Below, piece after piece: positions 26,697-33,796 of a DNA stretch of 64,000 nucleotides. Both the position numbers and the translations under genes were made by a program. Under the pieces are notes generated by a model. It had not been told where the DNA came from and made no database searches. It saw nothing but the letters and a program-made list of their open reading frames with translations. This DNA is from Streptomyces carpinensis (GTDB lineage Bacteria; Actinomycetota; Actinomycetes; Streptomycetales; Streptomycetaceae), in NCBI RefSeq assembly GCF_002154505.1, contig NZ_MUBM01000016.1:62001-126000 (forward strand), read 5' to 3'. Position 1 is the first letter of the stretch; each line of letters begins with the position of its first letter.

Positions 26697-27020
26697 TCAG
26701 CACGCGATCCTCGCCGGGAAAGCCCGGCGCCGGATGCGTTCAGCGCGTGGTGGCGCCCAGGCCTGCCCGGGCGCCACTGCCCGGGCAGGTCCCTGGTCCG
26801 CCACTCGCTTGATCACCACAGCCGGGGCTTCCTGCGGTGCAGCTCGCTGCCGCCCGACGTCCGAGGACACCACCCCGGCGGCCACCGCGCCTGCCGACAC
26901 ACCGCCCACGACGGCAAGCAGCCGCGGGACGAGCACGACCCATGCTTCGACGAGATCGCCGCGCCGCCTGAGCGGGCTGCGCCGAGCCCGTCCGGCCGTT
27001 GCCCAGCGACTGCTGATCAC
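26697..27020 (-). pseudogene. Fragment of an Rv1733c-like membrane protein
   Basis: The minus-strand frame reads SPLRRRGDLVEAWVVLVPRL, then LAVVGGVSAGAVAAGVV and a short AVVIKRVADQGPARA. This matches the NPLRRRSDxxEAW plus first-membrane-helix start of actinobacterial Rv1733c-type proteins (about 190 aa). The usual extracellular domain, second helix and proper N-terminus are missing. It is probably a truncated remnant, in a stretch with other broken genes. Confidence 0.45.
26750..26777 (+). terminator. Hairpin, probable terminator of the regulator gene
   Basis: GTGGCGCCC (26750-26758) pairs with GGGCGCCAC (26769-26777); a second stem, CCTGCCCGGG with its complement, overlaps it. It starts 65 bases after the regulator stop. 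Confidence 0.5.
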
Positions 27021-27090
27021 CCTCCCGTGGCGTGCGCAACAGGGCCGAGGTACGCATCGAGAGCCGCACGAGGCCGGCGCGCGAAAGGTG

Positions 27091-27126
27091 CTAGCGGTGG
27101 TCGATGCCGTGGACGTAGGTGCTCAT
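27091..27126 (-). pseudogene. Stub of a gvpF/gvpL-type gas-vesicle gene
   Basis: The stop of the gvpA gene overlaps an ATG (ATGA) that opens MSTYVHGIDHR and then stops at TAG. GvpF/L proteins characteristically begin M(S/T)TYVYGI, and gvpF directly follows gvpA in Streptomyces clusters. The rest of the gene is absent; the DNA beyond continues into unrelated or decayed sequence. The reading is short, so this rests on motif plus context. Confidence 0.5.
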
Positions 27127-27527
27127 CGTTCCTCATCCCGGCGCGGGCGTGCGGTTTCCCTCTCGCGGTGCTCGTCCCGCGCCTGCTGGAAGGCATCGGA
27201 GATGGCCTGGGCAGCGCCGGACAGGGCCCCCTTCGTCTTGGCCTGACTGCTGGAACCGGTGAGCCGGCCGCCGAGGATCTCCGGCAGTCCGGCCGGCTTG
27301 TGCGGCCCCGCCTCCAGGTCCATGCGGTTGCACGCCTCGGCGAACCGCAGATAGGTGTCCACGCTCGCCACCACGACCCGCACATCGATCTTCAAGATTT
27401 CGATTCCGACCAGGGAGACCCGCACGAACGCGTCGATCACCAACCCTCGGTCGAGAACCAGCTCCAGTACGTCGTACAGACCACTGGTACCTCCCCCGCC
27501 CCCGCCATGCGCTGCCACCACACTCAC
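27123..27527 (-). CDS. gvpA: Gas vesicle structural protein family, GvpA/GvpJ
   Basis: Residues about 14-75 of this 134-aa product (SGLYDVLELVLDRGLVIDAF then VRVSLVGIEILKIDVRVVVA, SVDTYLRFAEA) are the conserved gas-vesicle shell core: amphipathic helix, beta-hairpin, helix. A charged, Gln/Arg-rich tail of about 55 residues follows, as in soil-actinomycete versions. The start is the GTG at 27527 with GGGAG nine bases upstream. No gvpO, G, S or K gene is present and gvpF is reduced to a stub, so vesicles cannot be made from this locus alone. It may be a relic still under some selection, or it may work with a cluster elsewhere. Confidence 0.85.
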   Translation of the reverse strand: MSVVAAHGGGGGGTSGLYDVLELVLDRGLVIDAFVRVSLVGIEILKIDVRVVVASVDTYLRFAEACNRMDLEAGPHKPAGLPEILGGRLTGSSSQAKTKGALSGAAQAISDAFQQARDEHRERETARPRRDEER

Positions 27528-28072
27528 CCTGACCAGCTCCCTTGCCTATCCCCTGGCTCATCTCTCCAGCCCGGGCGGCCGCACCCGCACGGCATCCGAA
27601 GACGCGGACGCGACCAGCGAAACACCCCCAAGTAACCCCATCCATCTGGATGAAACACCTGAGCCGACACCACCCCGACCACGACTGCCCAGACCTCGAC
27701 CACGGCCCCGAGACAGAGCTTTGTCATGACTTGGACCGACCAGGTCGCGCCTGCCGCCGCCCGGGCAGAAGTGGGTGTCCGTCGTCACCTGGCTCGAGCC
27801 GATTTTCCGGTATGGGCGACGATGGATATGTGGTGACGACCGGTGCGGCTGGTTCGAAACTCCACTGCCGGAGTCGGCAGGCCGGGTCTCTCCCGGCCCC
27901 GGTGCGGTGACCGCGGTATCGGCGAGGCCGACGCGGTCTGCCGCTGCGCTGGTGTCTACGGCCCGTGGCGACCGCCCCGGCGCACGCGAGGCGGGAAGCG
28001 TACGGTCCGGTCGGATGCGGGGCCGGAACACCGAATTCACCCGGGAATGCAAGGTCTGAAGGGTGTCTCGCC
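27528..28072. other. Gene-free stretch between divergent gvpA and amidohydrolase
   Basis: Open frames on both strands lack recognisable motifs. In particular, no gvpO-like gene lies upstream of gvpA. The stretch should contain promoters for both divergent genes. Confidence 0.4.
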
Positions 28073-29341
28073 ATGACCTCACACGACACGGCTCAGCGGG
28101 TCCTGGCCGGTCTGGACGCCGACCTGATCCAGAACCTGGAAGCTCTCTACCAGGACCTGCACGCCCATCCCGAACTGTCCTTCGAGGAGCATCGCACGGC
28201 CGCCGAAGTCTTCCGCCGTGCGCGGGAGCTGGGTTACGAGGTCACCGAGGGGGTCGGGCAGACCGGCGTTGTGGCCAAGCTGGTGAACGGCCAGGGCCCG
28301 ACCGTGCTGCTGCGCGCCGACTTCGACGCGTTGCCCGTCACCGAGCGGACCGGACTGCCCTACGCCTCGACGAACGAGGGTGTGATGCACGCCTGCGGCC
28401 ACGATGTGCACGCCACGTGTCTGCTGGGCACCATGGCTCTCCTCGCCGGCGCCCGCGACAAGTGGTGGGGCACCGTCCTGGCCGTGTTCCAGCCCGCTGA
28501 GGAACTCGGCCAGGGTGCCCAGGCCATGGTCGACGACGACCTCTACGCCCGCTTCGGCACGCCCGACGTCGTCCTCGGTCAGCATGTGATGTCGATCCCG
28601 GCCGGCACCGTGGCCTGCCACCCCGGTCTGGCCTTCGCCGCCACCGACGCCCTCAAGGTGCGCATGTTCGGGCGCGGGGCCCACGCATCGATGCCGGAAG
28701 CGGCGATCGACCCGGTGGTGATGGCGGCCTCCACCGTGATGCGGCTGCAGACCGTGGTCTCCCGCGAGATCGCCTCCATGGACCGGGCCGTGGTCACCGT
28801 CGGCGCCCTGCGGGCGGGCTCCAGAGACAACGTCATTCCGGACGAGGCCGAACTGCAGCTCAACATCCGCACCTACACCCCGCACGTTCGGGCAGCCGTC
28901 CTGGGCGCGGTGGAGCGGATCGTACGCGGTGAGGCGGAGGCAGCCGGGGCGCAACGGGATCCTGAGATCGGCACCATGCACACCTTTCCGCTGATGTTCA
29001 ACGACGAGGACGCGTGCGCCCGCACCCTGGCCGCCATCGGTGACGTGATCGGCCACGACAGGCTGACCGATCCGGGTGCCTCCTCCGGCAGTGAGGACGT
29101 CGGCGTCTTCGGCACCAGTGCGAACGCTCCGGTGTGCTACTGGCTGCTCGGAGGCATCGATCCCGACGTCTACGCGAAGGCCGACGCCGCGGGTACCAGG
29201 AACCGCGACATCCCGCAGAACCACTCTCCGTTCTTCGCGCCCGTCATGCAGCCCACCCTCACCAACGGTGTCACCGCGCTGACCGCTGCGGCCCTCGCGT
29301 GGCTCGGCCAGCCCTCGCATCCGGCGTCACCATCCGCATGA
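28073..29341 (+). CDS. M20D-type amidohydrolase/metallopeptidase
   Basis: The 422-aa protein begins at the ATG at 28073. It has the full M20 pattern: LHAHPELSFEEHRTA near the N-terminus, LLRADFDALPVTE, the metal motif HACGHDVHATCLLG, VFQPAEELGQGAQAM with the catalytic Glu, a dimerisation domain containing GRGAHASMPEAAIDPV, and the final metal histidine in PQNHSPFFAPVM. Relatives hydrolyse N-acyl amino acids (hippurate, IAA-conjugates, N-acetyl-diaminopimelate). It lacks a signal peptide, so it is cytoplasmic. It stands alone; its natural substrate is not deducible here. Confidence 0.9.
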   Translation: MTSHDTAQRVLAGLDADLIQNLEALYQDLHAHPELSFEEHRTAAEVFRRARELGYEVTEGVGQTGVVAKLVNGQGPTVLLRADFDALPVTERTGLPYASTNEGVMHACGHDVHATCLLGTMALLAGARDKWWGTVLAVFQPAEELGQGAQAMVDDDLYARFGTPDVVLGQHVMSIPAGTVACHPGLAFAATDALKVRMFGRGAHASMPEAAIDPVVMAASTVMRLQTVVSREIASMDRAVVTVGALRAGSRDNVIPDEAELQLNIRTYTPHVRAAVLGAVERIVRGEAEAAGAQRDPEIGTMHTFPLMFNDEDACARTLAAIGDVIGHDRLTDPGASSGSEDVGVFGTSANAPVCYWLLGGIDPDVYAKADAAGTRNRDIPQNHSPFFAPVMQPTLTNGVTALTAAALAWLGQPSHPASPSA

Positions 29342-29388
29342 CCACGCTGTGCACACCTGGCACGCCCGGCAGTGCGCACGTCACCCGC

Positions 29389-29979
29389 CTACCAGGATGA
29401 TCCAGCACGGGTCATGAGCCGTTCGGCCGGGCCACGAGCTCGGCGAGGACCGGCGACGGGCGGGCCGCGGGCGGCCCGGCTCATCGTGCCCCGTCGTCCT
29501 GCTCGGTGGGGGCTCCCGGTGCGCGGGTCATGGTGCCGCCTCGCCCAGGTTTCGCTGCGCCCCTGCGTGAGCGCTTCGCCGGCCACGAGGACAATGGCGA
29601 GGGCGGTGACGTTGGTGCCCAGCTTCAGCTGGGCCGCGTCCGCGACCGTATTGTGCACCGACGCCCGCACCTCGTCGGGCGTGCCGTCGCCGTACCACAC
29701 GGCCTGCCGCGTCAGCGTCATCGCCAGTACGCCCGCCGCGTCCTTGAACTGCCGGTGCCGGACCACGTCCCGGATCTGCTGGTTGGCGTCCGGGTTCGCG
29801 GGCGGGGTGTACAGGGTGGCCGGCGGCGCCGAGTGCGCCGGCGCCGCTGCCTGCGCGGGAGCAGCGGCGAACGCGGTGGTGGCCAGCGCGACTGCGACTG
29901 CGGCTGCGGTGAGCGGACGGGGGGCTCCGCTGGTTCTGGCGGGTGTTCCGGTGCTTCCGGCACGGTCGCGTGCGGTCAT
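29389..29979 (-). pseudogene. Truncated GH6 cellulase (N-terminal quarter only)
   Basis: The ATG at 29979 follows GGAG. A signal peptide (PLTAAAVAVALATTAFAAAP) leads into ATLYTPPANPDANQQIRDVV, then a segment ending TRQAVWYGDGTPDEVRASV. This is the recognisable start of secreted GH6 endoglucanases and cellobiohydrolases of Streptomyces. After TVADAA the match stops: the next expected stretch (VPVLVAYNIPxRDC with catalytic Asp) is replaced by unrelated residues, and the frame ends after 196 codons. Without the catalytic barrel it cannot be active. A perfect CebR box upstream confirms its past as a cellulase gene. Confidence 0.75.
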
Positions 29980-30030
29980 GCGGGCGGCTCCTCGGATACG
30001 TGGGGTGGCCGTGTGCGTTCATGACAGCTA

Positions 30031-30044
30031 TGGGAGCGCTCCCA
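30031..30044. promoter_or_regulatory. CebR-type operator (TGGGAGCGCTCCCA)
   Basis: The perfect 14-bp palindrome TGGGAGCGCTCCCA at 30031-30044 is the established binding sequence of the cello-oligosaccharide repressor CebR in Streptomyces. It lies 52 bases upstream of the truncated GH6 start codon. Confidence 0.9.
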
Positions 30045-30135
30045 TTGCACGGCACCAAGGAATTAACCCCTCATACAGCAGCGGCGTCAATCCTCCTGAC
30101 ACACTTCGAAATTGAGGGCTTCAGAGGCATGACGT

Positions 30136-30250
30136 TCACGAAGAACCCAGGACGGACGCGGCCAGCGTCGCCATGGCGTACCGGTCCGCGCCGGACGCGC
30201 CCGCATCAACGGGGGACTGCCGGGTGACGATCGACTCGCCGTCCGCGTCC
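30136..30250 (-). pseudogene. 3' end of an unrecognised gene
   Basis: A frame with strongly coding-like third positions reads VADADGESIVTRQSPVDAG, then ASGADRYAMATLAASVLGSS, and stops at 30136. It has no start codon and is cut off by the 3' end of the HxlR gene. The family is not recognised; it is probably a remnant. Confidence 0.3.
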
Positions 30251-30251
30251 G

Positions 30252-30650
30252 CTACGGGGCCACTGGTGTGTTCGTGCGGGCGTCATAGGCGGCGCGGGCA
30301 TCGTCGATCCGGGTGAGGTGCGCGACGCTCCATTCGAGGAGGGGCGCGGTGGCCTCGCGCAGGGTGACGCCCATCTCCGTGAGCTCGTAGCTGACATGCG
30401 GCGGCATCACCTCGTGGACGGTGCGGGTGAGGATTCCGTCCCGCTCCAGACTGCGCAGCGTCACGGTGAGCATGCGCTGGCTGATTCCGTCGATGGCCTT
30501 CTTGAGCTCGGTGAAACGGCGCGGCCCGTTCCTGAGATTGCGCACGACCAGCAGCGACCACTTGTCCCCGACGATGTCGAGCACCACCCGGGTCCGGCAC
30601 GCGTCACTGGGCCGCGTCGCGAGCCGCGGATCGCCGTGTGCCGCGTCCAT
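30252..30650 (-). CDS. HxlR-family transcriptional regulator
   Basis: The ATG at 30650 has GGAGG six bases upstream; 132 aa. It has the HxlR winged-helix pattern: CRTRVVLDIVGDKWSLLVVRNLRNGPRRF, then ISQRMLTVTLRSLERDGILT and TVHEVMPPHVSYELTEMGVTL. HxlR proteins are small dimeric regulators, often sensing electrophiles or redox change through an N-terminal cysteine; Cys18 (DACRTR) is in that position. It diverges from an alpha/beta hydrolase gene at 30834, which it very likely controls through the inverted repeats between them. Confidence 0.9.
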   Translation of the reverse strand: MDAAHGDPRLATRPSDACRTRVVLDIVGDKWSLLVVRNLRNGPRRFTELKKAIDGISQRMLTVTLRSLERDGILTRTVHEVMPPHVSYELTEMGVTLREATAPLLEWSVAHLTRIDDARAAYDARTNTPVAP

Positions 30651-30670
30651 GGTTACCTCCAGAGAACCGG

Positions 30671-30743
30671 GGCACCGAAAAGTGCCTTATTGCCTGCGGT
30701 GCGTCCTGTGCACCAGCATGCTTTCGGTACTCAAACAGTACCG
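30671..30743. promoter_or_regulatory. Two inverted repeats, candidate HxlR operators
   Basis: GGCAC (30671-30675) pairs with GTGCC (30682-30686). CGGTACT (30725-30731) pairs perfectly with AGTACCG (30737-30743) across a five-base CAAAC spacer. Both sit in the HxlR-hydrolase divergent region; GTAC-core repeats of this kind are usual for the family. Confidence 0.6.
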
Positions 30744-30833
30744 AGGCACGAAAGGTAACCACCAGAGCCGCGAATCGTCGGCATGTGCGTGGCCCGTGCT
30801 CTTCTGCTTCTGCGAAGGAAGATCGATTCACTC

Positions 30834-31559
30834 ATGTCCATATTTCTGCTGGTACACGGCGCTTGGCACAGCGGACGGTGCTGGGAGCGGGTGGTGCCGC
30901 TGCTGGAGGCTGCCGGGCACCGGGTGTTCGCGCCGTCCCTGACCGGCTATGGCGACAAGGCAGACCTACTCGGTCCGGAGGTGGGGCTCGATACGCACGT
31001 CGACGACGTGGTCGGACTGATCACCGAGCAGAAACTCAACGACGTAGTACTCGTCGGCCACAGCTACGCGGGGCTGGTGATCTCCTCGGTCGCCAACCGG
31101 ATTCCGGAACGCATCGCGCACCTGGTCTACCTCGACGCGATGGTCCCCGAGGACGGCGAGTCCGCGGTCGACGTCCAACCCGTGACACGGCAACTGATCG
31201 AGCTCGCCGAGAAGTCCGAGAGCGGCTGGCGCGTGCCGCCGATGCCCGAGCAGCCCGCGCCCTTCGGCCTGTTCGGCGTCACAGACCCGGCCGACGTTGC
31301 CTGGCTGCACGGAATGCTCTCGGACCAGCCGGTGCGCTGTCTGCGGCAGCCGGTGCGGCTGGACAACCCAGCCGTGAACGCGATCCCGCGCACGCACATC
31401 CACAATGTCGGCGCCATGCCGGCGGGGGTCACCCGTCGCCCTGTCCCCCCGATCCAACCCAACGGCACTGCCGCGCGGGTCTGGGAGTTGCCGACCGGCC
31501 ACGACTGCATGATCACCATGCCGGACGAACTCAGTGAACTGCTTCTCAAGCTCGCCTAG
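30834..31559 (+). CDS. Alpha/beta hydrolase
   Basis: The 241-aa protein starts MSIFLLVHGAWHSGRCWERV, the oxyanion HG motif right at the N-terminus. The ATG at 30834 is preferred over upstream starts for this reason, although GAAGGAAG is about 14 bases away. The nucleophile elbow is VLVGHSYAGL near residue 76, and the late histidine is in ELPTGHDCMITMPDEL. It resembles esterase/hydroxynitrile-lyase-like hydrolases of about 235 residues that are induced by HxlR or TetR regulators. It is cytoplasmic; substrate unknown. Confidence 0.85.
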   Translation: MSIFLLVHGAWHSGRCWERVVPLLEAAGHRVFAPSLTGYGDKADLLGPEVGLDTHVDDVVGLITEQKLNDVVLVGHSYAGLVISSVANRIPERIAHLVYLDAMVPEDGESAVDVQPVTRQLIELAEKSESGWRVPPMPEQPAPFGLFGVTDPADVAWLHGMLSDQPVRCLRQPVRLDNPAVNAIPRTHIHNVGAMPAGVTRRPVPPIQPNGTAARVWELPTGHDCMITMPDELSELLLKLA

Positions 31560-31837
31560 GCCGTGGCTGCACGGCGGGCTCGCAGCGGACGGCGAGCTTG
31601 TCGCTCGAACTCTGCGGAGCCGTCAACCGCGGCCGTGGCTTGGCCAAGGTTTCGTGACGGCGGCAGCTCGTGCAGGCTTCATTCGCGGCGTCCGCCACGG
31701 CCTTCACCGCGTCGTTGTCGTGGTGGGGTCTGTCTGTGCCGCTCGCCTGCGTGCGTTGTCGAGGTCGTGCTCGTACGCGGCGTCGCAGTTCCAAGCGAGC
31801 CTACGTCTTCCTCGGGACCGTCACCGTTGCAACCCCG
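31560..31837. other. Gap between convergent genes; possible coding scrap on minus strand
   Basis: One minus-strand frame near 31620-31720 reads DAVKAVADAANEACTSCRRH, which looks more protein-like than its surroundings, but no start, ribosome site or family can be assigned. Nothing else is visible. Confidence 0.3.
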
Positions 31838-32755
31838 TCAGCGTGCGCTCGGCGGCACATCACGCTTTCGGTTGTGCAGTGCGTCCACGGCGATGCGGGC
31901 GGCCGTGCCGATGACGGCGTCGGCCGCGGGAAGCGTAGCCGCGGTGCGGGCGGTTCGGGTGAAGACGGCGACGGCGTAACGGCCGCCGTCGGGGTACTCG
32001 ACGACTCCCACCTCGTTGCGCAGCGTCGGCAGCGATCCAGTCTTCCCCGCGACGTGCACGTCGTCGAACGGGAACCCGGAGGCCAGGCGGTGCGGCCATA
32101 CCTGAAGGGCCATCACCCGCCTGATGGCGGCGCCGTGTTCGGGAGGGCACGCCTCGTCGCGCCAGACGGCACGCAGCAGCCGGGTCATGTCCCGCGGGGT
32201 GCTGTGGTTGGTGCGGGCCGGATCGAGTGCGCGCAGCCGCGCGACGACGTGCGGGTCGGCCAGCGCCTGGACACCGGCGGGTCCTGCGTCCTCCTTGATG
32301 CTGGCGAGCATGGCGCCGAAGGTGTGCACGGCCCGTGTCGTTTCGAGGCCGAGGCGGGCCGTTGTGCGGTTGACGGCGTCGAGACCGACTCGGGCCAGGA
32401 GCAGATCGGCCGCGGCGTTGTCACTGACGGCCATCATCAGGTACGCGAGGTCACGCAGTGACAGCCGGGTGGCGTCCAGCATCGCGGCGAGCCCGGTGGG
32501 CCCCGGGGTGCGGCCGTCCGGCGAGCATTCGACCGGCTCCGTGAGATCGAGGTCGCCGGTCGCAGCCCGGTCGTGCAGCGCGACCAGCAGGCACAGTTTG
32601 TGGACACTCGCGGTGCAGACCAACTGGTCGGCGTCGACGCCGAGTTGTGCGGCGGAATCGATGTCGAGGGCATGGAGCCGCCCGGTGACTCCGGCATCGG
32701 CGAAAGCCGCGCGGATGCGGTCGGGAGCGTCGGGCACGTTCACGGTATGGGTCAC
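31838..32755 (-). CDS. Class A beta-lactamase-fold serine hydrolase (cytoplasmic)
   Basis: The start is the GTG at 32755, which overlaps the LysR stop (GTGA) and has CGGAG eight bases upstream; 305 aa. The three active-site motifs of the penicillin-recognising fold are present: Ser50-x-x-Lys53 (SVHK), Ser111-Asp-Asn (SDN) and Lys238-Thr-Gly (KTGS). Two things are odd. There is no signal peptide, and the omega-loop ExxLN of true class A beta-lactamases is not seen before NHSTPRDMTRLL. It may therefore be a cytoplasmic serine hydrolase or sensor-like protein rather than a secreted resistance enzyme. Coupling to LysR and the divergent PBP points to beta-lactam or wall-peptide response. Confidence 0.8.
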   Translation of the reverse strand: MTHTVNVPDAPDRIRAAFADAGVTGRLHALDIDSAAQLGVDADQLVCTASVHKLCLLVALHDRAATGDLDLTEPVECSPDGRTPGPTGLAAMLDATRLSLRDLAYLMMAVSDNAAADLLLARVGLDAVNRTTARLGLETTRAVHTFGAMLASIKEDAGPAGVQALADPHVVARLRALDPARTNHSTPRDMTRLLRAVWRDEACPPEHGAAIRRVMALQVWPHRLASGFPFDDVHVAGKTGSLPTLRNEVGVVEYPDGGRYAVAVFTRTARTAATLPAADAVIGTAARIAVDALHNRKRDVPPSAR

Positions 32756-33711
32756 AGCCAGTACTCCGCTGCCGGGCGCAGGTGCATCGGGCGCGTGGGG
32801 GTGTCGGGGCGGGCGCCGGCGGTGGTGCGCAGCGCGTGCGTGGCCGCGTCGGCGAAGGCCCGTACGGCGGTGTCGCCGTGCCCGCGCGGCCAGGCGACGG
32901 AGTGCCGCCAGGCCAGCGGGGCACCCGCGAGGGGGCGCCATACCAGGTCGGCGTCGGGTTCGGCGGCCTGTGCGTCGCGCGAGCTGAAGGCGACGGCACC
33001 GGCGGAGAGCACGAGGCCGCGCACAAAGCTGGCGCCCTGGCCGTGCCGGACTGCGGGCGGCGTGTAGCCGCCGCGGGCACAGGTGGTGAGCAGGTCGTCG
33101 TAGAGCACGGGGGCGCTGGCCCGCGGGAAGAGGATCAGGTCGAATCCGGCGAGCGAGGAGAGCGGCACCTCGGCGTATCCGGCCACCTCGGCGTCGCGTG
33201 GCAGCAGAACGCCGAGGTCGCGCCGTAGCACCGGGCCGAGTTCGAGGCCGGTCACGTCGCAGGGGTGGTTGATGAGTCCGACGTCGAGTTCGTGTGCGGC
33301 GAAGCGGGCGAGCTGATCGGTGGTGGACAGTTCGTGCAGTTCCAGCTCCACGCCGGACCGCCGGTCCTGGAACCCCGTGAGGAGCGCGGCGACGGTGTCG
33401 CCCGCGATGTCGGGCGGCAGCCCGGCCCGCAGCAGCCCGCTCTCGCCGTCTCTGATCCGGCGCGCGGCCGCTCGCAGCGCCTCCGACCGGGCGAGCAGTT
33501 CACGCGCCTCGGGAAGCAGCAGCAGACCTGCCTTGGTGATGGCCACCTGACGGCTGGTCCGGTCGAAGAGCCGCACCTCCAGTTCCCGCTCCAGCCGCTG
33601 GATGCGCTGCGACAGGGGCGGCTGGGCCATCCCGAGGCGGGCTGCGGCCCGCCCGAAGTGTGACTCTTCTGCAACAGTCACAAAGCACTCCAGGTGCCGA
33701 ATCAGGTCCAC
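32752..33711 (-). CDS. LysR-family transcriptional regulator
   Basis: The 319-aa product starts at a GTG at 33711 with no clear ribosome site, so it could be leaderless. The N-terminal HTH is classic (RHLECFVTVAEESHFGRAAARLGMAQPPLSQRIQRLERELEVRLFDRT), followed by the two-lobed substrate-binding domain (LRAGLPPDIAGDTVAALL, LDVGLINHP, FDLILFPRASAPVLYDDLL). Its stop overlaps the start of the serine hydrolase gene, and it diverges from a PBP gene with 85 bp between starts. Divergent LysR control of beta-lactamase is well known in enterobacteria (AmpR) and Streptomyces (BlaA/BlaB), making this the likely regulator of both sides. Confidence 0.9.
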   Translation of the reverse strand: MDLIRHLECFVTVAEESHFGRAAARLGMAQPPLSQRIQRLERELEVRLFDRTSRQVAITKAGLLLLPEARELLARSEALRAAARRIRDGESGLLRAGLPPDIAGDTVAALLTGFQDRRSGVELELHELSTTDQLARFAAHELDVGLINHPCDVTGLELGPVLRRDLGVLLPRDAEVAGYAEVPLSSLAGFDLILFPRASAPVLYDDLLTTCARGGYTPPAVRHGQGASFVRGLVLSAGAVAFSSRDAQAAEPDADLVWRPLAGAPLAWRHSVAWPRGHGDTAVRAFADAATHALRTTAGARPDTPTRPMHLRPAAEYWL

Positions 33712-33735
33712 GATCAGCGATCATATGTGATTTCG

Positions 33736-33752
33736 ATCGATAGCCCATCGAT
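33736..33752. promoter_or_regulatory. Inverted repeat in the LysR-PBP divergent region
   Basis: ATCGAT (33736-33741) repeats as ATCGAT (33747-33752) around a five-base AGCCC spacer, midway between the two start codons (85 bp apart). A T-N11-A LysR box also fits across it (T 33741, A 33753). It is the likely binding site of the LysR protein. Confidence 0.55.
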
Positions 33753-33796
33753 ATCCAACTTGGACAGAGACCTGGGCCGATTGCTCTCCTCACGGC

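Noticed and set aside
26114-27246. Plus-strand frames across the end of the regulator gene and the gap behind it
   Set aside because: Frame-shifted shadows of the regulator and low-complexity Arg/Pro runs.
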